Origin: Picosynechococcus sp. PCC 7003
Lineage (GTDB): Bacteria; Cyanobacteriota; Cyanobacteriia; Cyanobacteriales; MRBY01
Assembly: GCF_001693255.1 (NCBI RefSeq)
Contig: NZ_CP016474.1
Span: 1,010,661-1,074,660, forward strand
DNA length: 64,000 nucleotides
Direction of reading: 5' to 3'
The notes beneath the pieces are model-generated. The model was not told the origin of the DNA. It worked only from the letters and a program-made list of their open reading frames with translations, and made no database searches. The first letter of the stretch is position 1. Each line of letters starts with the position of its first letter. The position numbers and the translations under genes are program-made. Of the stretch, positions 8,282 to 16,967 are shown piece by piece.

Positions 8282-8887
8282 TTAGCGTGCCACAATTTGA
8301 GGGGGGACTCCTATGCCACCTGGAGCAATGGTAGGGTCCGAATAGATCTCATAGGATGTTCTGTCTGGATATCTACTCGGACTTTCAAGAGATCGAGATA
8401 ATGTAACAGTAAAGGTATTATCTGATAGACTGAGAGGAAAGCACTCACTTTCATCTGCTATAAATTCATACCCATCTAAAGTGATTTTTTGCCCTTGGAC
8501 TCCTTGTCCTGGAATTCCTAAATAGGTAAAACACAGATTGAGTTCTTTCCCTTGGAGCGACTCTGGGAGAGTATACTCTCCACTCCGCGGGAGAGAAAGA
8601 CTCTGCCCAGGAGGTGCCACAATCGGTTCCGTGTTTCTCGGTCGATTTCGCTCCTCCTCTTCGATAATCCGCTCCGCTGCGGCTTGCTTTTCGGCCGCAA
8701 TCTCTTGGGGAGAGCGAGTGTCAATCGTACCCATGAAAGCAAGATGAGAGCGCGTACTCATCACTAGCCCAATCACAGAAATGACCAGCAGAGCCAGCGA
8801 TACCTTTCGCTGAAAAGACTTCATCCAGAGCGAGCCACCCAGAGAAAACAGAGCCAAGGCCCCAAACAATTGCATGAGAAAACTCAT
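8282..8887 (-). CDS. Membrane protein with C-terminal exposed domain, unknown
   Basis: 201 residues. Two hydrophobic segments at the N-terminus (residues 1-18 and 27-43, LFGALALFSLGGSLW and VSLALLVISVIGLVM) are followed by a charged helical stretch (AAEKQAAAERIIEEEERNR) and a beta-rich domain with LPRSGEYTLPESLQGKELNL. No family recognised. The start at 8887 is well supported by AAGGAG nine bases upstream. It lies between the two hflX-end copies, next to a pilin remnant, so it may be a cargo gene of the same island. Confidence 0.65.
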   Translation of the reverse strand: MSFLMQLFGALALFSLGGSLWMKSFQRKVSLALLVISVIGLVMSTRSHLAFMGTIDTRSPQEIAAEKQAAAERIIEEEERNRPRNTEPIVAPPGQSLSLPRSGEYTLPESLQGKELNLCFTYLGIPGQGVQGQKITLDGYEFIADESECFPLSLSDNTFTVTLSRSLESPSRYPDRTSYEIYSDPTIAPGGIGVPPQIVAR

Positions 8888-9034
8888 GAAACAATCTCCT
8901 TAGTATTACAAAAGATCTGCATACTTCGTATTTACGGGAAAAGCATCAAAGTATCGTGAAAATTTGCTCAGGCAACCCCAAGAAATCACTAATTTCATCT
9001 TCGGCTGAATGACTATTTAATTTCGACATTGTTG

Positions 9035-10660
9035 TCATAATACCAACATTTGAGCGAGCCGTTGTCGGAGGGTCTCAAAACCGAGGCGATCACTAGCAGA
9101 AATATAAACAGCGTTCGGATGGCGTAGCTTGGCTTCCTGGAGTGCTTCACTAGACACCTGATCCAGCTTATTAAAAACCAACAGGGCTTGGGCCGGCATA
9201 ATTGGCATTTCCCCCAGAATTTTTTCGACGGATTCTAACTGATGCTGCCACGCAGGATGGGACAGATCCACCACATGGATCAACGCATCGGCTTCGGTGA
9301 CTTCTTCGAGGGTCGCCCGAAATGCATCCACAAGGGCCGGGGGCAATTCATGGATAAAACCAACGGTATCCGTTAGTAAAATTGTCTGGGTTTGAAAGGC
9401 TTCATCGGTCAAAGTCAGCCGTCGGGTCGTGGGATCGAGGGTGGCAAACAATTGATCCGCCGCATAAACTTCAGCGTTGGTGAGGGCATTGATCAAGGTC
9501 GATTTACCCGCATTGGTATAGCCCACAATTGCGAAGGTGGGGACATCTTGCCGTTGCCGTTGACTCCGCATCCGGGAACGGTGGGCTTGCAGTTGATCCA
9601 CTTCTTTTTGCAGGCGACTGAGGCGACTTTGGATGGTACGCCGTTCCGTTTCGAGCTTTGTTTCCCCAGGGCCACGGGTGCCGATGCCACCCCCCAAACG
9701 GGACATGGCCTGACCCCGACCCACCAAGCGGGGCAAGAGATATTCTAATTGGGCTAATTCCACCTGGAGTTTCCCGGCCCGGGACTGGGCCCGCTGGGCA
9801 AAGATATCGAGGATCACTTCCGTGCGATCGCAAACTTTCACGCCCAGTTGTCGTTCCAGGTTGCGGCCCTGGGCGGGAGACATATCCCGGTCAAAGACGA
9901 CAAGATTCGCGCCGAGGGTTTGTACCTGGAGGGCAATTTCTTCTACTTTCCCGGTGCCGACAACGGTTTGGGGATGGGGTGTACTGCGTTTTTGTTCGAG
10001 GGTAAGCAGCACTTCCCCCCCAGCGGTATCCACCAAGCGGGCCAGTTCTGTTAGCCGATCCTGAAAGGGGCGATCGCCAATGTCTGCCGTTTGTAACCCA
10101 ACAAGAATCACCCGGTCATGGCTTTGGTCGACCTGTTGGGCCGTAAATTCTCGGCGAAATTCCGCCTCTAGTCCTTCAACGAGATCCAAAAAATCCTGTT
10201 GGGTCAGATCTTCTAAGGTTTGGGGTTCAGAAACCAGCCAATAGGCATGGCTCGGATGGGTCTGGGGGAGCAGATGGGCCACATAGACATTTTTGACGTA
10301 ACCCGCAGCCCCCCGGCCCCGTTTAGTCGTCCCTGTCCCCGTTAAAGTAAAGCTCACAAGGGCATCTAACCGTTGCAGCACCATCGCCGTTAAACTCGAT
10401 TCCTTGGGCGGTTCATCCTTCGGGCTAGCAGTCAGACAGCGGATGCCTGATAATCGCTCGGCACCATAGCGGGGTAATTCTAAAGGGGGAATTTGGGTTT
10501 GTCGGGGCGAACCAACCCCCACCCGGATCACTTTGCCGCGGCGGTTGAGATAGACACAAACCGCTTGGTTTAGCTCCGTACTCAGGGCCGCAATCCGTTG
10601 GGCTAATTCTGGAGTTGTCAGGCGATCGCCGGGCACAGCCTGTTGATACAGTCGTTGCAA
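9035..10660 (-). CDS. hflX: GTPase HflX
   Basis: 541 residues from TTG at 10660. A ribosome-associated GTPase. Cyanobacterial HflX has an extra N-terminal region (GSPRQTQIPPLELPRYGAER), then the HflX N-domain with the glycine-rich GGGIGTRGPGETKLETERR segment, a coiled coil, and a G domain: G1 GYTNAGKST, G3 DTVGF, G4 NKLD. The C-terminus ends QRLAQMLVL. The frame stays open and protein-like upstream of 10660 (TIHGNLKGLKSSQLKQ), as in relatives, yet contains no ATG, GTG or TTG; an ATC at 10714 sits eight bases after AGGA. True initiation may be non-canonical. The 3' end is duplicated at 6985-7049. Confidence 0.93.
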   Translation of the reverse strand: MQRLYQQAVPGDRLTTPELAQRIAALSTELNQAVCVYLNRRGKVIRVGVGSPRQTQIPPLELPRYGAERLSGIRCLTASPKDEPPKESSLTAMVLQRLDALVSFTLTGTGTTKRGRGAAGYVKNVYVAHLLPQTHPSHAYWLVSEPQTLEDLTQQDFLDLVEGLEAEFRREFTAQQVDQSHDRVILVGLQTADIGDRPFQDRLTELARLVDTAGGEVLLTLEQKRSTPHPQTVVGTGKVEEIALQVQTLGANLVVFDRDMSPAQGRNLERQLGVKVCDRTEVILDIFAQRAQSRAGKLQVELAQLEYLLPRLVGRGQAMSRLGGGIGTRGPGETKLETERRTIQSRLSRLQKEVDQLQAHRSRMRSQRQRQDVPTFAIVGYTNAGKSTLINALTNAEVYAADQLFATLDPTTRRLTLTDEAFQTQTILLTDTVGFIHELPPALVDAFRATLEEVTEADALIHVVDLSHPAWQHQLESVEKILGEMPIMPAQALLVFNKLDQVSSEALQEAKLRHPNAVYISASDRLGFETLRQRLAQMLVL

Positions 10661-10777
10661 CTGCTTGAGTTGACTACTTTTAAGACCTTTGAGATTACCG
10701 TGAATAGTGTCGATGGGCAGCTTCCTAGAACGAAATGAATACTAAATGATCATTAGGATATCGTGGCGAAATGTGCT

Positions 10778-11245
10778 TTATTCGTCAAGGCGAGGGGCCG
10801 CCGCCGTATCCGTGCGAGCATTGCCACAGACAAAGTCTAGGAGGCTCGCCCCAGTGGAACCAGGGGAAACCGTATTCACTTCCCCTTGATCACCGTAGTT
10901 TTTGTAAAAATCTGTGTTTTCACCGTTGAGGATAAACACCGAGATTTCCCGTAAACGGGTGACCCGCCGGGAGCAGTCCCCAGAATAGTAGGCACGGGCA
11001 TGGTAGCGCAATTCCTTCGAGGTGCTATCTCGATTGACGGCTTCTACTTCCCACCAAGCAAACGGCCCACTGCGTCTGATGGTTTTGGGGTTAACGTATA
11101 GCTCTTTTTCCATGTACTGGCCGTAGTCTTCGTCATAGCTACGACTGGCCACCACCTGTACCAGTTCTGCCTGGGCGACTAGGGGAACCATTAAAATCCC
11201 CGTGGCGATCGCCAACGTGCGCCAAAATTGTGAAAAATTACCCAT
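10778..11245 (-). CDS. Exported protein, surface-adhesin-E-like
   Basis: 155 residues with a clear signal peptide (ATGILMVPLVAQA, cleavage after AQA at about residue 26). The mature part is about 125 residues: ELVQVVASRSYDEDY, an ELYVNPKTIRRSGPFAWWEV segment and VTRLREISVFI. The pattern of strand, 'vn-p-s-i-r' motif and tryptophan resembles the surface-adhesin E family (PF16747), which is tentative. It would act in the periplasm or at the cell surface. Start: ATG at 11245 with GGAGG eight bases upstream; an upstream in-frame ATG (11323) would spoil the signal peptide. It is followed downstream by hflX on the same strand. Confidence 0.7.
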   Translation of the reverse strand: MGNFSQFWRTLAIATGILMVPLVAQAELVQVVASRSYDEDYGQYMEKELYVNPKTIRRSGPFAWWEVEAVNRDSTSKELRYHARAYYSGDCSRRVTRLREISVFILNGENTDFYKNYGDQGEVNTVSPGSTGASLLDFVCGNARTDTAAAPRLDE

Positions 11246-11376
11246 TGCCCGTCCTCCGCAAGGCACCAGAATCAAACACTGGGGAATGGTTTGAAGGCGA
11301 TCTGAACAATCGGCGATCGCCATTCGTTCTACTGGTTGGGAACTTCCCCAAATTCCTCAACCAGCAAGCCAAAACC

Positions 11377-11952
11377 CTATTGATAACGGTCAAGCAGGGT
11401 CTGTAAGCCCCCTTGGTAGCCATCCCCAACCGCATTGAGGCGCCATTCGCCCCCTTCCTTAACCACCTCTGCCATAATCAGAGCCGTCTCATTAGAGAAA
11501 TGTTCCTGGAGGGAGTAACGCAGCACCTCCGCCTTTGTTTCCACGTTCACGAGCCGGACGTAGGCATTTTGCACTTGACCAAAGCTTTGGCGACGCGCTT
11601 CCCCGTCATAGATCGAAATCGCAATCACAATTGTGGCAACATTCTCCGGCACTTTCCGAAAATCAATGATCATGACTTCATCATCACCTTCACCAGCCCC
11701 GGTGCGATTATCACCCATTAATTTGACGGCTTGTTCAGGATCGGGACTCGTCAAGTTATTGTAAAAAATAAAATGCTGGTCGGAAATAAGCTTGCCATTA
11801 TTCCCCAGCATAAAAATGGAGGCATCAAGGTCAAAGTCTGCCCCTGTGCCCTGTTGCTTTATATCCCAACCTAAACCAATAAAAGCGGCGGTGAGGCTTG
11901 GTGCAGCTTTCTTGAGGGAAATGCCTTGGCCCTTGTTTAGATTAATCGTCAT
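11377..11952 (-). CDS. TerD-family protein
   Basis: 191 residues covering one complete TerD domain. It opens with the typical MTINLNKGQGISLKK, then FIGLGWD and DFDLDASIFML, where the aspartates bind calcium, then HFIFYNNLTSPD, GDDEVMIIDFRKVP and IAISIYDGEAR, and ends with GDGYQGGLQTLLDRYQ. TerD proteins bind calcium and are linked to stress and tellurite resistance, with unknown biochemistry. It is a solo gene here, without the terABCEZ operon, and diverges from lpxD by 19 bases, so their promoters must overlap. ATG at 11952. Confidence 0.93.
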   Translation of the reverse strand: MTINLNKGQGISLKKAAPSLTAAFIGLGWDIKQQGTGADFDLDASIFMLGNNGKLISDQHFIFYNNLTSPDPEQAVKLMGDNRTGAGEGDDEVMIIDFRKVPENVATIVIAISIYDGEARRQSFGQVQNAYVRLVNVETKAEVLRYSLQEHFSNETALIMAEVVKEGGEWRLNAVGDGYQGGLQTLLDRYQ

Positions 11953-11971
11953 TTTCTATAGATAAAATTCG

Positions 11972-12997
11972 ATGAACGTTTCTGAATTAATTCAAGTTTT
12001 AAAGTCTGATCTCATTATCGATCATTCCCTCGGAAGTGACCCGGAGATTACGGGAGTCGCCGCCATTGATGCCGCAAAATCCCAGGAAATCAGCTACATC
12101 GAAGGGGGAAAATTTGCCGCAAGGGTCGATACAACGGCAGCTTCGGCGTTAATCTTGCCTGCGGATGAAGATTTGCAACAACGGGCGACAGATCGCGGTT
12201 TGGCTTGGTTTAGTACAAAGGAGCCGCGTTTGTTATTTGCGGCGGCGATCAAGGTTTTTTATCAGCCGTTTCGTCCGGCACCGGGCATTCATCCTACCGC
12301 TGTCATTGATCCGTCGGTACAGTTGGGTGAGGCTGTTTCGGTGGGTGCCCATGTGGTGCTTTATCCGGGGGTAAAAATTGGCGATCGCACTTGTATTATG
12401 GCCAATGTAGTGGTTTATCCCGATGTCGAAATTGGTGCTGATACGTTACTCCATGCCAATTGCACAATTCACGAGCGGGTCAAGATTGGCAATCATTGTG
12501 TGATCCACAGCGGTGCGGTGATTGGGGCCGAGGGATTTGGCTTTGTGCCCACGGCCCAGGGCTGGTTCAAGATGGAACAATCGGGAATTGTCGTCCTCGA
12601 AGATGGCGTTGAAATTGGCTGTAACAGTGCGGTGGATCGGCCTGCCGTGGGGGAAACGCGCATTAAAACCCAAACCAAACTGGATAATCTCGTCCATGTG
12701 GCCCACGGGGGAACCATCGGCTCAAACTGTGCCCTTGCGGCCCAGGTGGGTTTAGCGGGAGGTGTAACCGTCGGTAATAATGTGCTCCTTGGGGGTCAGG
12801 TGGGGGTTGCGAATCAGGCAGTAATTGGTGATGGGGCGATCGCCACAGCCCAAACGGGGATTAACAATCGAGTTGCCCCCGGAGAAATTGTCTCGGGCAG
12901 TCCAGCGGTGCCCAATGCCGTCTATCGGAAAGTCTCGGCCATTTATAAGCGTTTGCCAGAAATGTATGAGGTGTTTCGTAAACTCAAGAAGGGTTAA
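11972..12997 (+). CDS. lpxD: UDP-3-O-acylglucosamine N-acyltransferase
   Basis: 341 residues. It adds the N-linked acyl chain in lipid A biosynthesis. Residues 1-95 form the uridine-binding N-domain (ITGVAAIDAAKSQEISYIEG). Residues about 100-310 are left-handed beta-helix hexapeptides (IDPSVQLGEAVSVGAHV onward) containing HVAHGGTIGSNC with the expected catalytic histidine. A C-terminal helix (VYRKVSAIYKRLPEMYEVFRKL) ends the protein. Length matches LpxD. No lpxA, lpxB or fabZ lies nearby in the window. Its stop overlaps the dusB stop (TTAA at 12994-12997). Confidence 0.93.
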   Translation: MNVSELIQVLKSDLIIDHSLGSDPEITGVAAIDAAKSQEISYIEGGKFAARVDTTAASALILPADEDLQQRATDRGLAWFSTKEPRLLFAAAIKVFYQPFRPAPGIHPTAVIDPSVQLGEAVSVGAHVVLYPGVKIGDRTCIMANVVVYPDVEIGADTLLHANCTIHERVKIGNHCVIHSGAVIGAEGFGFVPTAQGWFKMEQSGIVVLEDGVEIGCNSAVDRPAVGETRIKTQTKLDNLVHVAHGGTIGSNCALAAQVGLAGGVTVGNNVLLGGQVGVANQAVIGDGAIATAQTGINNRVAPGEIVSGSPAVPNAVYRKVSAIYKRLPEMYEVFRKLKKG

Positions 12998-14085
12998 ATC
13001 ACCGCCAGTTGGGGCGTTTTTACGGCGGGAATACTGGCTTGGTTTTGTACTTGCTCAATGGCGGCATCGAGGAGGGCTTGACCCTCGGCAACAGTGTCGA
13101 TTTTGTTGAGGTGATCGCGGAAGTCTGCGGCTCTGGGAAAATCGCGACAATACCAAGTCAAGTGCTTACGGGATTGGTAAATGCCCTTTTGACCTTTATA
13201 TTCCCAAAGCCCGTCTAAATGCTCCTTGGCGCACTGGAGTAACTCCACCACCGTCGGTTGGGGCCGCCGCTGCCCCGTTTTGAGGAAATGATCAATTTCG
13301 CCGACTAAAAACGGATAACCGAGGGTTCCCCGGGAACACATCACCCCATCAGCGCCCGTTGCTTCCAGGCAGGCGATCGCCGCATCTACCGAAAAAATAT
13401 CCCCGTTGGCAATCACCGGAATGGAGAGGACTTCTTTCACTTTTTTAATCCACTGCCATTGGGCTTTCCCGGTATAGCCCTGGGCCCGGGTGCGACCATG
13501 TACCGTCAGCATTTGTGCGCCAGCGTCCTCTAAACGTCGGGCAAAATCAACAATGACAATCTCATCATCACCCCAGCCAATGCGGGTTTTAACGGTCACA
13601 GGCACATCGACAGCTTCCACTACCGCTTTCACAATGGCCACCGCCACATCCGGTTGCCGCAGGAGAGAACTGCCACCTCCCTTGCGGGTGATTTTATTCA
13701 CCGGACAACCCATATTGATGTCGATGGTTTGGGCGCCCTCGGCCACGGCTTTTTTGGCCGCTGTCCCCATAAAATCGGGGCGACAGTCAAACAGTTGAAT
13801 GCTGATCGGCTGCTCCCCTGGGTCAATTTCCATCAGCCTCGGCAAAGTCTGGAGATGGTGGACTTCCTGGGCGCGCACCATTTCGGTGTACATCATAGAA
13901 CTGGGGGCATAACGCCGCACCAAACGCCGGAAGACCAAATCCGTTACCCCCGATAGTGGTGCTTGGAGGACACGGCTCTGGAGGGTGACGGCACCAATTT
14001 TTAGGGGATTGTCTGAGATGTTGGTTTGGGGCGATCGCCTTGGGTCAGGATCAGCTATGGCAGTGGCTTCAGGGGTCGGGGGCAT
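12994..14085 (-). CDS. dusB: tRNA-dihydrouridine synthase (DusB/NifR3 type)
   Basis: 363 residues, FMN-dependent reduction of uridine in the tRNA D-loop. TIM-barrel motifs: VLQAPLSGVTDLVFR near the N-terminus, QLFDCRPDFM, INMGCPVNKITRKGGGSSLL with the catalytic cysteine, VTVKTRIGW, TVHGRTRAQGYTGKA, and IANGDIFS for phosphate binding. The N-terminal 28 residues are an unstructured extension. ATG at 14085 is used (a TTG directly upstream is in frame); Shine-Dalgarno weak. Only 14 bases separate it from the upstream response regulator-EAL gene, so co-transcription is likely. Confidence 0.92.
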   Translation of the reverse strand: MPPTPEATAIADPDPRRSPQTNISDNPLKIGAVTLQSRVLQAPLSGVTDLVFRRLVRRYAPSSMMYTEMVRAQEVHHLQTLPRLMEIDPGEQPISIQLFDCRPDFMGTAAKKAVAEGAQTIDINMGCPVNKITRKGGGSSLLRQPDVAVAIVKAVVEAVDVPVTVKTRIGWGDDEIVIVDFARRLEDAGAQMLTVHGRTRAQGYTGKAQWQWIKKVKEVLSIPVIANGDIFSVDAAIACLEATGADGVMCSRGTLGYPFLVGEIDHFLKTGQRRPQPTVVELLQCAKEHLDGLWEYKGQKGIYQSRKHLTWYCRDFPRAADFRDHLNKIDTVAEGQALLDAAIEQVQNQASIPAVKTPQLAVI

Positions 14086-14099
14086 CAAAAATTACCAAA

Positions 14100-15824
14100 T
14101 CATTCGGAAATATTGTATTTGGACAGGAGTAGCTGTTCGAGTTCTGCGGCACTCATCGGGTCGCCCAACAAAAAACCCTGGGCGCGATCGCAGTTGAGTT
14201 GCTGTAAACAGTCTAATTCTGCCTGGTTTTCAACGCCTTCCGCAATGACCAAGCGTTTCTGTTGGTGGGCGGTGCTAATGAGCGATCGCACGACTGTCTG
14301 TTGTGCCGATTTTTGGTGGATGTTGCGGATTAAGCTGGGGTCTAGCTTGAGGAAATCAAAGGGAAATTTTTTGAGATAAGCCAAAGAGCTATAACCCAGG
14401 CCAAAACCATCAAGGACAATTTTGACGCCGAGTGTTTTAATGGCCCTAAGGCGGCGGATTGTTGACGGCGCATTTTCTAAAAGGGTCGACTCCGTGAGTT
14501 CTAAAACGAGGTTGGCTGGGTTTAAGCTATTTTCAATGAGTAGGTGGCTGAGATCTTGGTGGAAGTGGAGTTGATTAAATTGAGCTACCGAGAGATTGAC
14601 CGCCATCTGGAATGTTGCATGGTCTTGGTTCGCCCAGCGGCGTAGCTGACGACAGGCTTGGGTCAGCACAAATTGATCGAGAATTTCGAGTAAGCCCATG
14701 GGCTTGGCGATCGCCAAAATTTCCTCAGCCGGAATGAGACCCCTCAAGGGATGTTCCCACCGCAGCAGTGCTTCTGCGCCGACGATCTCTTGCCCTGGGA
14801 GTTGGAATTGGGGCTGATAATGCACCTTTAACTGGTGGTGGTGATAGGCATCCCGCAGATCATCCGCTAAATCAAGACCCTTGGGGTAACTGTGCACCGT
14901 CATTGCTTTGGCCAATTGGTAGCGCGGCTCCCCTAAAGTTTGTGCCTGACGTTGGGCGGCCTGGGCTTGGGCGACCAAATCCCTGAGATTATTCGCATCC
15001 TGGGGATACTCGGCAATTCCTAGGCTTACGGACAGTAAAAATTCCTCGGTGGCAGTGGTTAGAAATTGCTGGAAAGCAGCCAGGATTTCCTGGGCGATCG
15101 CCTCAGTATCAGTCTGGACATAGGGACGCGTTAAAACGAGACAAAATTTCCCTGCCGCCAAACAAATGACTCGTCCCCGCCCTTGAATGACCTGATTTAA
15201 ACGATTGATAATGGCCTGGTTGAGATGATCTATTTCTTGGGGTTCGAGGTCATCACAGATTCGGTCAAATCGTTCAAAACCAACGATAAATAGCGGTAAC
15301 GCTGTCGCCTCATTCCTCCGGAGGGTCAAGGCGATCGCCTCAAAAGTTTCCTGGAGGCTAAAGCGATCGCCACAATCATGCTTTAGGTCGGGGGACGCTG
15401 TCTGGGGCGCTGCCTTTGGCGATGAATCTGGGGGGCTATAGTGATGTTGCAGGGAAGATAACTTACTCAAACGGGTGGCGATCGCCGACAGTAATTCTTC
15501 CTTTGTGAACGGTTTTGTTAAATAATCATCCGCCCCTAACCGCATGCCTTGGCGAATATCTTGTTTTTCTGCCCGGGCCGTCAAAAACACAAAGGGAATC
15601 ATCGCCGTTGCTGCCTCGGTCTGGAGCTTTTGTAAGACCCCATAACCATCCATTCCCGGCATCATCACATCACAAACAATCAAATCCGGTTGGTGCGCCA
15701 GGGCTAACTGCACACCCTGATGGCCCCCGGCTGCTTCTAGGACTTCATATTGTTGCTGCGCCAGGATTTTACGGATCAGCTTCCGCACAATATCATCATC
15801 TTCAATGACTAGAATTTTCGTCAT
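14100..15824 (-). CDS. Response regulator with degenerate GGDEF and EAL domains
   Basis: 574 residues. Residues 1-120 form a receiver (VIEDDD, phospho-acceptor in VCDVMMPGMDG, LTKPF). Residues about 155-300 are a GGDEF-like domain whose signature has become AAGKF, so no diguanylate cyclase activity is expected. Residues about 315-570 are an EAL domain with EALLRW, NLSVAQF and ELTES. In the metal-binding DDFGTGYSS motif the second aspartate is replaced (LDGFGLGYSS), so phosphodiesterase activity is doubtful. It may sense c-di-GMP rather than cleave it. ATG at 15824. It is followed closely by dusB. Confidence 0.9.
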   Translation of the reverse strand: MTKILVIEDDDIVRKLIRKILAQQQYEVLEAAGGHQGVQLALAHQPDLIVCDVMMPGMDGYGVLQKLQTEAATAMIPFVFLTARAEKQDIRQGMRLGADDYLTKPFTKEELLSAIATRLSKLSSLQHHYSPPDSSPKAAPQTASPDLKHDCGDRFSLQETFEAIALTLRRNEATALPLFIVGFERFDRICDDLEPQEIDHLNQAIINRLNQVIQGRGRVICLAAGKFCLVLTRPYVQTDTEAIAQEILAAFQQFLTTATEEFLLSVSLGIAEYPQDANNLRDLVAQAQAAQRQAQTLGEPRYQLAKAMTVHSYPKGLDLADDLRDAYHHHQLKVHYQPQFQLPGQEIVGAEALLRWEHPLRGLIPAEEILAIAKPMGLLEILDQFVLTQACRQLRRWANQDHATFQMAVNLSVAQFNQLHFHQDLSHLLIENSLNPANLVLELTESTLLENAPSTIRRLRAIKTLGVKIVLDGFGLGYSSLAYLKKFPFDFLKLDPSLIRNIHQKSAQQTVVRSLISTAHQQKRLVIAEGVENQAELDCLQQLNCDRAQGFLLGDPMSAAELEQLLLSKYNISE

Positions 15825-15857
15825 AACAAAATAGGTGATTCGGGTATGGCTCCCTTG

Positions 15858-16865
15858 CTACCCTCCTTTCGTTTGTCCTAAAGGCCGTCGTTTCTGGCTG
15901 GTCGTACCGTTGCTTTCAAATCGATCATAGGCGCTAACAATTCTCTGAACGAGGGGATGGCGCACGACATCCGCATCCGTCAGATAACAAAAGCCAATGC
16001 CTTCCACGGACTGGAGAATCTTGCTAGCCATAATCAAGCCCGAAGCCTGATGACTCGGCAAATCCGTTTGGGTGATGTCCCCGGTGATCACCATCTTAGA
16101 ACCGAAACCCAAACGTGTCAGCACCATTTTGAGCTGGGCTGGGGTCGTATTTTGAGCTTCATCGACGATCACAAAGGAATTGCTGAGGGTACGCCCCCGC
16201 ATATAGGCCAGGGGCGCGATTTCAATGCGTCCTTTTTCCATCAATTCCGGTAATTTGAGCGGATCGATAAATTGATAAAGGGCGTCATATAAGGGGCGTA
16301 AAAAGGGATCAACTTTTTGTTGCAAGTCCCCCGGCAAAAAGCCTAGTTTCTCTCCAGCTTCCACTGCCGGCCGGGTTAAAATCAACCGTTCGACTTCATC
16401 GCGCAGCAGGGCTTGGACGGCTAAGACCGAAGCAAGAAAGGTTTTTCCGGTACCCGCCGGCCCAATGCCAAAGGTGATGTCATGCTTCTGGATTAACTGG
16501 ATATATTGTCGCTGTCGAAAGGTTTTGGCGCGGATATATTCGCCACGTCTGGTTTTTCCTAGGGTTTGTTTTTGGAGGTCTTGGTATTCTTCGACTTGGT
16601 GGGTATCGATGGCGTGGAAGGCCGTTAGCAGATCTGGTTGGGAGATATGTTGAGCGATTTCCCAAAAAGGTTGTAGGAAATAGAGAGCTTTAACACAACG
16701 ATTAACAGCCTTTTCGCGACCTCGCACCAGTAGCTCTTGTCCCCGTAAGACCACACTTGTTCCGGTGTGCTGGGATAGAAATTTGAGGTTTTCTTCCTTG
16801 ACTCCAGAGAGGGCGATCGCACTTTCTAGGCTAGGGAGTTGAATGGTTTGCGAGGTTTCACTCAT
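15858..16865 (-). CDS. phoH: PhoH-family ATPase (PhoL/YbeZ-like)
   Basis: 335 residues. N-terminal KH-like RNA-binding region (LKFLSQHTGTSVVLRGQELL), then a RecA-like ATPase: Walker A GPAGTGKT, Walker B VIVDEAQNTTP, and sensor-type VITGDITQTDLP. The family is implicated in RNA metabolism and often neighbours ybeY, not seen here. Length matches cyanobacterial PhoH. Start at ATG 16865; an in-frame TTG two codons upstream is less likely. The tail SQKRRPLGQTKGG is basic. The promoter region lies between it and the OmpR-type regulator. Confidence 0.92.
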   Translation of the reverse strand: MSETSQTIQLPSLESAIALSGVKEENLKFLSQHTGTSVVLRGQELLVRGREKAVNRCVKALYFLQPFWEIAQHISQPDLLTAFHAIDTHQVEEYQDLQKQTLGKTRRGEYIRAKTFRQRQYIQLIQKHDITFGIGPAGTGKTFLASVLAVQALLRDEVERLILTRPAVEAGEKLGFLPGDLQQKVDPFLRPLYDALYQFIDPLKLPELMEKGRIEIAPLAYMRGRTLSNSFVIVDEAQNTTPAQLKMVLTRLGFGSKMVITGDITQTDLPSHQASGLIMASKILQSVEGIGFCYLTDADVVRHPLVQRIVSAYDRFESNGTTSQKRRPLGQTKGG

Positions 16866-16967
16866 GGGCAAGGTAAAAAATAGATCAGCCTTAATTATAG
16901 GCAGCGGAGGACGGAGAAAAAACTAAGGGAAGACTTCAGACCCTAACTTTTTGCGGTTCTTTCCCTG

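Noticed and set aside
8946-9029. A 27-residue frame (minus strand, ATG 9029) right after the hflX stop
   Set aside because: No ribosome site or known domain; too short to separate from chance, though it may be an island gene fragment.
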